Source of the DNA: Blastobasis lacticolella
Taxonomy: Eukaryota; Arthropoda; Insecta; Lepidoptera; Blastobasidae
DNA length: 64,000 bases
Reading direction: 5' to 3'
NCBI GenBank assembly: GCA_905147135.1
Contig: LR990046.1
Location: 14,662,501 to 14,726,500, forward strand
A model generated the notes under the pieces. It ran no database searches. It had not been told where the DNA came from and was given only the letters and a program-made list of their open reading frames with translations. Below, piece after piece: positions 58,429-64,000 of this stretch (its first letter is position 1; each line of letters begins with the position of its first letter). The position numbers were made by a program, and so were the translations under genes.

Positions 58429-59566
58429 GTGAGTTTTGTAAATCTTGCGATGAAATCTCTAGGATTTGTTTCATTTCATGTTTATGGTATAGGTACACTG
58501 TCCCTTTTTTTTTGTTTATGGTATAGGTTTGGTTTGTCTTCCATCTACCTCTGGATTAGTCGCCTTATGAGAAACCTGTCAGTGCAAGAGTGTGATGTTT
58601 TGTCGGACACTACATGGCTATCATGTAAAAAAAATCAAGAATGTAATCATTGCGTGTGCTCGTAACACTTGTCATATTTGCGGTGTCTCCGTCATAACCG
58701 TATCACAAAAATTCCCATAGGCTATAGCTATAGTTATTGTCTGGTTGGTAGGCGTGCTTGTGTTCATTGTTACAGTGTGGGAAGTTAACGACGCTTGCAG
58801 GTTTACACCAAAAATTGTATAACGTATACACGTCACTATAACATGGTACTAACATTTTCATTTAAACGTAAACACAAAGCAGCCGAAAGTCACCATGTCG
58901 TCTCTTTCACATGGTATAGCGAAACAGAAAGACGGCACGTGACTTTCGGCCGTGGTTGCGCTTACGCTTAGCTGAAAATGTCAGTAGAATAAAGTGCCTG
59001 ACCTCCTGCATTGCTCTCTTGTTCGATAATTGCTGCCTGGTACATAAATACTGTAACAAGTCACAAGAACAAGCAGTCATAGCCAAAATGAACATTACAC
59101 CTTGAATGTAGTCTTCGGGTCCTTATGAACTGCTTCAATATTCAAAGTATCAAAAACAAAAACATCAATAGGAAACACGAATGCGCCCTTATATAAAAAA
59201 TAATCATCTTGCCGTTAATGTCCCAGTTGTGCTCTCGCGCACGAGGGCCTGGGGTCCGCCTTGACCATGATCCAGGGTTTGGCAGATCAGTTAATTACAG
59301 TGTAACGACTGCCATCTGACCTCCGTGACCCTGCTACCAGGGTAATTTGAACAGAGTGGATCATGGTTACACATTCAGTCACTTGAATGTCGCATGAGTC
59401 GCCTATATGATAGTGCAAACTGCATCAAAATCCCTTGCGTGGTTTGGGAGGATTCCCCTGCTACCAGGGGAGCCTGACCAGATTGTATCATTATTACACA
59501 TAACGTCGCCCGAATGTGCAGGTTTGATCCCTCCCGAATGAGCCCTAACGTGCGAACGTATTCCAG
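58429..59566 (+). other. pum: pumilio intron ending in SINE-derived sequence
   Basis: Intron of 1138 bases. The last ~370 bases are made of SINE and LINE-tail fragments (59200-59540), leaving only about 25 bases between the last repeat match and the acceptor ATTCCAG. Confidence 0.75.
59200..59540 (-). mobile_element. Two SINE fragments with a LINE-tail scrap between them
   Basis: 59200-59400 matches the 3' body of the SINE (TAATCATCTTGCCGTTAATG, GTCCGCCTTGACCATGATCC, GCAGATCAG, CTGACCTCCGTGACCCTGCT). Then CATCAAAATCCCTTGCGTGG (59422-59441) resembles the retroelement tail at 7490. 59453-59540 is a second, overlapping piece of the SINE body (CCCTGCTACCAGGGGAGCCT...GAATGTGCAGGTTTGATCCC). The tRNA head is missing from both. 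Confidence 0.7.
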
Positions 59567-59761
59567 GTCCAGAAGTGCATCGAGTGCGTGGAGCCGACGG
59601 CGCTGCAGTTCATAATCAACGCGTTCGCGGGGCAGGTGTACGCGCTCTCCACGCACCCGTACGGCTGCCGCGTCATCCAGCGCATACTGGAGCACTGCAC
59701 GTCCGACCAGACCGCGCCCGTGCTCGCCGAACTACATGCGCATACAGATCAACTCATACAG
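59567..59761 (+). CDS. pum: pumilio exon: end of repeat 4, repeat 5, start of repeat 6
   Basis: 65 codons, phase 0 in and out. Acceptor ATTCCAG|GTC and donor ATACAG|GTATGC. It encodes [40 protein letters not shown], then [20 protein letters not shown] and DQLIQ. CRVIQR is the repeat 5 contact set for adenine 4 of the UGUA core. The exon is GC-rich although the sequence just upstream is retroelement-derived. Confidence 0.97.
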
Positions 59762-60580
59762 GTATGCGGGGACAGAGAGAATGCAGCGTTTGCGATATAG
59801 CTCGTGGGAGTAGCCTTTTTATCGCACATGTTGTCGCGTTTGTTACCACTGTTAGTACATTTTTACTTCGATATTTTGACGCAGTTGCAAGTGTCATGGT
59901 CACAAGTAGACTCTTAACTTATACTAACCGTGGTAATAAATCCGATAACATGTGCAATGGAAGTGTGGTGAATAACCACAAAGTCTTAAAACCTGAGTAG
60001 CCTTTTGTTTTGTTCAACCGTACGACGGGTAAATGTATTATTGCGATGGAAGATGCGATGGATTGGCTAGTTTAGGTTTTTGGGTGTAGAAATGTGCGAA
60101 GACGACGATAGCTTTATGGTGCGACGACCTACGCGAAATTGCTTTTGCACGAATTAGGAGTCGCTGTCTGGGTACGAAAGTACGAACCTCGCATGTGGCG
60201 CGCCTTGATGTCCAGCAGTGAAGTTTAAGATGATAATACGTTAAAGGCTTTCATCCTCCGATAAAATTTAGTTGCCTGATAAAATAATATACTACCAAAT
60301 TAAATCAAATTATAATTCTTCACTTTATATTAGGAAACAAGTATGTTATTAGACTGATATGTTTTATATGAGGATTGATCAATCTACTCGGACACAATTT
60401 GTGAAACAGTCCGTAACGAGTGTGGGATCGTTCAGGTCTAAAATGTCAAGCGGTCAATGTCGCCCTATTCTCAGTCCCGCAGCGGGGTCAGCACTCTGCA
60501 TATTGAACATTTTGCACTTTAACGTTATCTAGTCTGTCTGACTACATAATTAACACGATACCTTCCCCCCGGGCACCCAG
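59762..60580 (+). other. pum: pumilio intron
   Basis: Intron of 819 bases, GTATGC...GGCACCCAG. TGGCGCGCCTTGATGTCCAG near 60198 is a possible retroelement scrap. Nothing else was recognised. Confidence 0.75.
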
Positions 60581-60786
60581 GACCAATACGGCAACTACGT
60601 GGTGCAGCACGTGCTGGAGCACGGCGCGGCGGAGGACCGCTCGCGGCTGGTGGCGGCCGTGCGCGGGAAGGTGCTGCAGCTCTCGCAGCACAAGTTCGCC
60701 TCCAACGTGGTGGAGAAGTGCGTCTCGCACGCCACGCGCAACGAGCGCGCGCTGCTCATCGACGAGCTGTGCGGCTTCAACGACAA
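60581..60786 (+). CDS. pum: pumilio exon: PUM repeats 6 and 7
   Basis: Acceptor CACCCAG|GAC (phase 0) and donor GACAA|GTGAGT (phase 2). It encodes [20 protein letters not shown], then [20 protein letters not shown] and [26 protein letters not shown] (repeat 6) reads uracil 3. SNVVEK (repeat 7) with its glutamate reads guanine 2. The exon ends CGFND, corresponding to fly CTFND in the loop between repeats 7 and 8, a region I recall being implicated in partner-protein binding in flies. Confidence 0.97.
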
Positions 60787-61496
60787 GTGAGTAACTACAC
60801 CGTGCATAGAAATTAAAATTATATGTGTAAATGGAAAATGGACGCAGCGTGGGTAGGTGGTGGTGGACGAGGTGAACCGACGATCTGGTAAAGATCGCAG
60901 GCACCAGCTGGATGCGGAAGCCACAGGACCGGCCTGCGGAGATCTCTGGGGGAGGCCTATGCCCAGCAGTGGCTGTCTTTCGACTGATATGATGAAATAG
61001 AAATGCGATAAGGGACATCGACTATCGAGAACGCTTGTCGCTATCTCGGCCGCTACTGCGCAATAACTGTACTACAGCGCAATAAATGTCAAGTGTCAGA
61101 TACAAAAAAGGCAAAAGATGTATGTCATCTGCATGGCGACAATGTCACGCGCGCAATAGGATTTCTATTGACTTATTTTGGTTTCTTTAATTCGATGACA
61201 AACGAGCGGAATCAGCCCAACCCACCTGATGGAAAGCGGTAACTGTCACCCGTAACATCTACTATTTATGCACTTAGGCTACCATGTAACAAAGAACGAG
61301 GATAAATATGCCTTGTGCCTAGGAATGCGCTGGCTACCTTATCCTTCAAACCGGAACACAACAATGCCGACGTTGTTCCTTGCCGGCGGAAATAAATCAC
61401 ACGTGATACTCTCCCAGGCTTGACTCCTCAGACTTGATAGACTTTACCATTTGATAACCTTGCCTTGCACAAGCCTCTGACCACACCCCGTTGCAG
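60787..61496 (+). other. pum: pumilio intron with a LINE 3' fragment
   Basis: Intron of 710 bases, GTGAGT...GTTGCAG. Its first part, about 60838-60990, is a LINE tail (see separate entry). The segment around 61200-61410 (AACCCACCTGATGGAAAGCG, CTACCTTATCCTTCAAACCG) looks like another decayed repeat. Confidence 0.75.
60838..60990 (+). mobile_element. LINE 3'-terminal fragment
   Basis: The + strand frame reads DDLVKIAGTSWMRKPQDRPA then, across a shift, LGEAYAQQW. This matches the C-terminus common to many lepidopteran LINEs (W.DD..K.AG..W...AQDR..W..L.EAYVQQW). It ends in GGGGGAGGCCTATGCCCAGC AGTGG and a TGATATGATGA tail. Confidence 0.65.
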
Positions 61497-61728
61497 CGCA
61501 CTGCACGTGATGATGAAGGACCAGTACGCGAACTACGTGGTGCAGAAGATGATCGACGTGGCGGAGCCGACGCAGCGCAAGGTGCTGATGCACAAGATCC
61601 GGCCGCACATCGGCTCGCTGCGTAAGTACACGTACGGGAAGCACATAATCGCGAAGCTGGAGAAGTTCTTCATGAAGGCGCCGGAGCTGGGCCCCATCGG
61701 GCCGCCGCCGCCCAACCCCGTGCTGTAG
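61497..61728 (+). CDS. pum: pumilio terminal coding exon: PUM repeat 8 and C-terminus
   Basis: Acceptor GTTGCAG|C (phase 2, completing Asn) to stop TAG at 61726-61728. It encodes [20 protein letters not shown], then [40 protein letters not shown] and [22 protein letters not shown] is repeat 8, reading uracil 1. [13 protein letters not shown] is the conserved C-terminal cap. The tail [10 protein letters not shown] resembles the ends of human PUM1 (LGPICGPPNG) and fly Pumilio (LGPIGPPTNG), and lacks the Ser/Thr-rich insert of the fly protein. Confidence 0.97.
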
Positions 61729-62029
61729 TCTGTGTAAAGTATTACCGGCCGCACGCGCCCGCGGCCGCCCGGTAGCGCTAGCCGATGCGACGGCGCGGGT
61801 ATCCCCGCCTATTATAAATTTGTGAATATTTGCGATTGTACATTTGTAACTATAGAGCTCGCCGCTTCGTCCCCGCCGCCCGCCGCCGCCGCCGAGGCGA
61901 ATCTGATTAGGTATTAGTGTCGTGACCCGTGGTATCTCTGTAATGTATGGTAAGTCTCGTCTTATATAATTTTATTTAGTTTAGCGTTTGGCGCGGGCGG
62001 GCCGGGCGGCGCGCGGCGGGGCGGCGCCC

Positions 62030-62037
62030 TGTACATA
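62030..62037 (+). promoter_or_regulatory. Pumilio-binding element UGUACAUA in pumilio's own 3' UTR
   Basis: TGTACATA matches UGUANAUA exactly, the sequence read by the eight repeats encoded just upstream. A near match TGTACATT lies near 61837-61844. Autoregulation is inferred. Confidence 0.6.
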
Positions 62038-62819
62038 CTAGCGGCAGACTGATGTACAGACCTACGATACGATATACTGTATACTGTAACAATAGTTGTA
62101 CAGCATCGACGCCGACTCGGTGCTCGGCCGTCGCGTCACCGCGGCGTAGCGTTTACTGCGTTTCTAGCTCTTAAGTGTTCTAGTATTATTCGTTGTTCGT
62201 ATGAATCTATGTATAAATATTTGAACGTCTCACATTCTCGTGTAATTTATGAATCGAAGGAAAGCTGCGGTCCGACGGACGCATGCGTTTCCGTAATTTA
62301 GCTCGTTGTAGATTTACTATTAGCTGGGCTAGGGGACCTTGAATCTTCTAAAAGTGATGAGATGCCGCAGGCAGTTCTAGACAATCGGCACTATAGTCGT
62401 GATTATATTATTTGTACTATTGTTCAAGTCAAGCTCTCGTTTAAGTTTAAGCCGGCTTTAAAATCGTACATAGTTATCGAATATTGTTTATCGCCGGAGT
62501 GTATAGTTTGTCGATTATAATTTTGTGAAAATGATATTTTTGTATATTTTTATGTAACTTAAGTTATTTAGTTTAATGAGCCCCCGAGAAGATCGGGGCG
62601 TGCGCTTATTGAGTGGGCGATGCTTATGTTAGCCGCGGCGCGCCGCGTTAGGTTATAGTGAAGATTGTAAAGTCCTGTACTGATAGTTGTAGTCCGAGGT
62701 CTACCTTGCCGGTTGCACGTCACAAGCGTAGCTGCTCCTCATTCCCCATGTGTAATTAATTTATAGGAAGCGTAGTTTCCTATGACACCTCAGATTTTTT
62801 ACGTCTAGATGTAATTGAA

Positions 62820-62825
62820 AATAAA
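62820..62825 (+). terminator. Poly(A) signal, proximal (AATAAA)
   Basis: AATAAA followed by TTATTGTATATGGCTGTAC, a U/GU-rich downstream context. Probably an alternative 3' end about 180 bases before the distal signal. Confidence 0.6.
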
Positions 62826-62993
62826 ATTATTGTATATGGCTGTACAAAAATGTTAACAAAATGATTTGTAAAACCTGTATGTGATGGAAGGGCGCGATGG
62901 CGGCAGCGGCGCGCGCGCCGCTCCGGCCACCGCGTCTGTAGGTTGTACTAGATTACATTTATATGATGATCCATCTATTTAGACATTAATTAT

Positions 62994-62999
62994 AATAAA
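62994..62999 (+). terminator. Poly(A) signal, distal (AATAAA)
   Basis: ATTATAATAAAGCATTTCTG is followed by T-rich sequence (GCTGTTTTATTCCATTGTTC) at 63028-63047. It is the last good signal before intergenic DNA, so it probably sets the main 3' end near 63015-63020. Confidence 0.75.
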
Positions 63000-63020
63000 G
63001 CATTTCTGTAATAATATTAC

Positions 63021-63718
63021 AAAGAATCCGCTGTTTTATTCCATTGTTCCCTAATTCATTCCCTAATATTATAATATATCATTCATTCCCTGGTTAAACA
63101 TTTTTAAAAGTTAATATTCATAAATTGACGCTTACCTCAACATTTTAAGAGGACTGACGCACCAAAAACGCTGCAACGCGACTCAACGTGTTAAGTAGAA
63201 GCGCATTTAAAAGTTTGTATTGCAAATTCACCCTCGTCTCAACAAAAATGCCGAAGCTGCATAAACGCAATGACACGGCACGCTTCCGATGCACGTCTGT
63301 GCATTGTAAAGATACATATTAATGAATTTAGATTTTGCTAATGGCTTTTAGTAACGATCCGTCAATAGTCCAATTACTTCGAACTGTCATATTTTACAGC
63401 AGTTCATATTCTAACAGCGCGGCAGTAATTTGACAATGTGCCCAAAAGCTTCTCAGTAACGCCAGTCGGCGAAACTTCACGTAATCACGAAAACCAGCTT
63501 TGGACCATTTGGAAACGGGACGACTTGAGAATGCGTGACGGGTTTGGGAATGGGGCCGTTTGCTACCAAACCGATTGAGCCAAGCTGAAAGTTCTACTTT
63601 ACAACGTTGACTGATGACTGACCGACCGCTCACGAGAATGGTGGCCTCTCGTGTACAGTTCTAAGATAGATGGGAGGTAACGATCGACTTAGTAGTACTA
63701 GAAGTCTCCTCACTCCCT
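63021..63718. other. Intergenic, nothing recognised
   Basis: No supported gene or repeat. The frames on the minus strand at 63394-63633 lack motifs. Confidence 0.5.
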
Positions 63719-64000
63719 TTGTGCTCTCGCGCACGATGGCCCGGAGACCTTGACCATGGTCCAGGATTTGGCAGATCAGGTGCCGACTGCCATCTGACAT
63801 TCGTGACCCTAATAACAAAAACGAAATAAGGGAAACCTGACCAGATTGCATTACACATTCAGTCGCCTGAATGTGCTGGTTTCGTCACGATGTTTTCCCT
63901 CAATGTGAGAGCATCGGTTAGTATTAAACTAATGTACATAACTTAGAAAAGAGTCATTGGTACATGGCGGCAGTGGGAACCCGGGTACCTCTTGCTTGCG
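63719..64000 (-). mobile_element. tRNA-derived SINE, cut by the window end
   Basis: GTGCTCTCGCGCACGATGGC, ACCATGGTCCAGGATTTGGC, TTCGTCACGATGTTTTCCCT, CTTAGAAAAGAGTCATTGGT and the B-box region GGGAACCCGGGTACCTC (minus strand GAGGTACCCGGGTTCCC) match the copy at 6240-6575 in the same orientation. The A-box end of the head lies beyond base 64000. Confidence 0.8.

Larger units (their letters stand above)
61729..63020 (+). other. pum: pumilio 3' UTR
   Basis: About 1.3 kb from the stop codon to just past the second poly(A) signal. It mixes GC-rich patches (61745-61800, 61865-61900, 61990-62025, 62890-62930) with AT-rich sequence. No open frame or repeat is seen. The 3' end is inferred from AATAAA at 62994-62999. 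Confidence 0.75.

Noticed and set aside
1..64000. CRISPR arrays, operons or other prokaryotic systems
   Set aside because: No regularly spaced direct repeats or tightly packed frames. Splice sites, SINEs and an insect gene show a eukaryotic genome.

Overview
This window looks like nuclear DNA from a lepidopteran insect (moth or butterfly). The evidence is an intron-rich gene whose exons encode a Pumilio protein close to the insect orthologue, a load of degraded insect-type transposons, and tRNA-derived SINEs and LINE tails of kinds I associate with moth genomes. There are no bacterial-style operons, and almost all short open frames in the window are chance.

The one clear host gene is the 3' part of pumilio on the + strand. 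Nine consecutive exons (50149-61728) join with fully compatible phases and encode about 657 residues: a Q/P/A-rich low-complexity region, the conserved SAAPGAE.AKYR linker region, the complete eight-repeat Pumilio homology domain, and a short C-terminus. A long 3' UTR follows to about 63020, with two AATAAA signals and one perfect UGUANAUA Pumilio-binding element. The N-terminal exons are not recognisable here. The first ~50 kb is therefore probably upstream intron or flank of pumilio. A CpG-rich block with a strong start codon at 29487 may be an alternative first exon.

The second real coding region is an intact transposon at 35813-38567. It is a Transib element, from the family that gave rise to the RAG1 V(D)J recombinase. 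It has a perfect 5-bp target duplication (CGCCG), 39-bp terminal repeats built like recombination signal sequences (CACAGTG heptamer, 23-bp spacer, AT-rich nonamer-like block), and one uninterrupted 679-codon transposase with the DDE triad and zinc ligands of RAG1 in place.

Layout: 394-910 a MITE; 911-5640 degraded LINEs; 6240-8780 SINE and LINE tails; 8781-29235 non-coding with many short GC-rich islands rich in TAATTA, plus two inverted Tc1 relics near 20.5-21.4 kb and a SINE with target duplication at 22.5 kb; 29236-29699 candidate promoter and first exon; 30.9-32.4 kb an inverted pair of one repeat family; 35.8-38.6 kb Transib; 44.9-45.7 kb an R1-like LINE relic; 50.1-63.0 kb pumilio with SINEs, a nested mini-MITE and a large palindrome in its introns; 63.7-64.0 kb a SINE cut by the window end.
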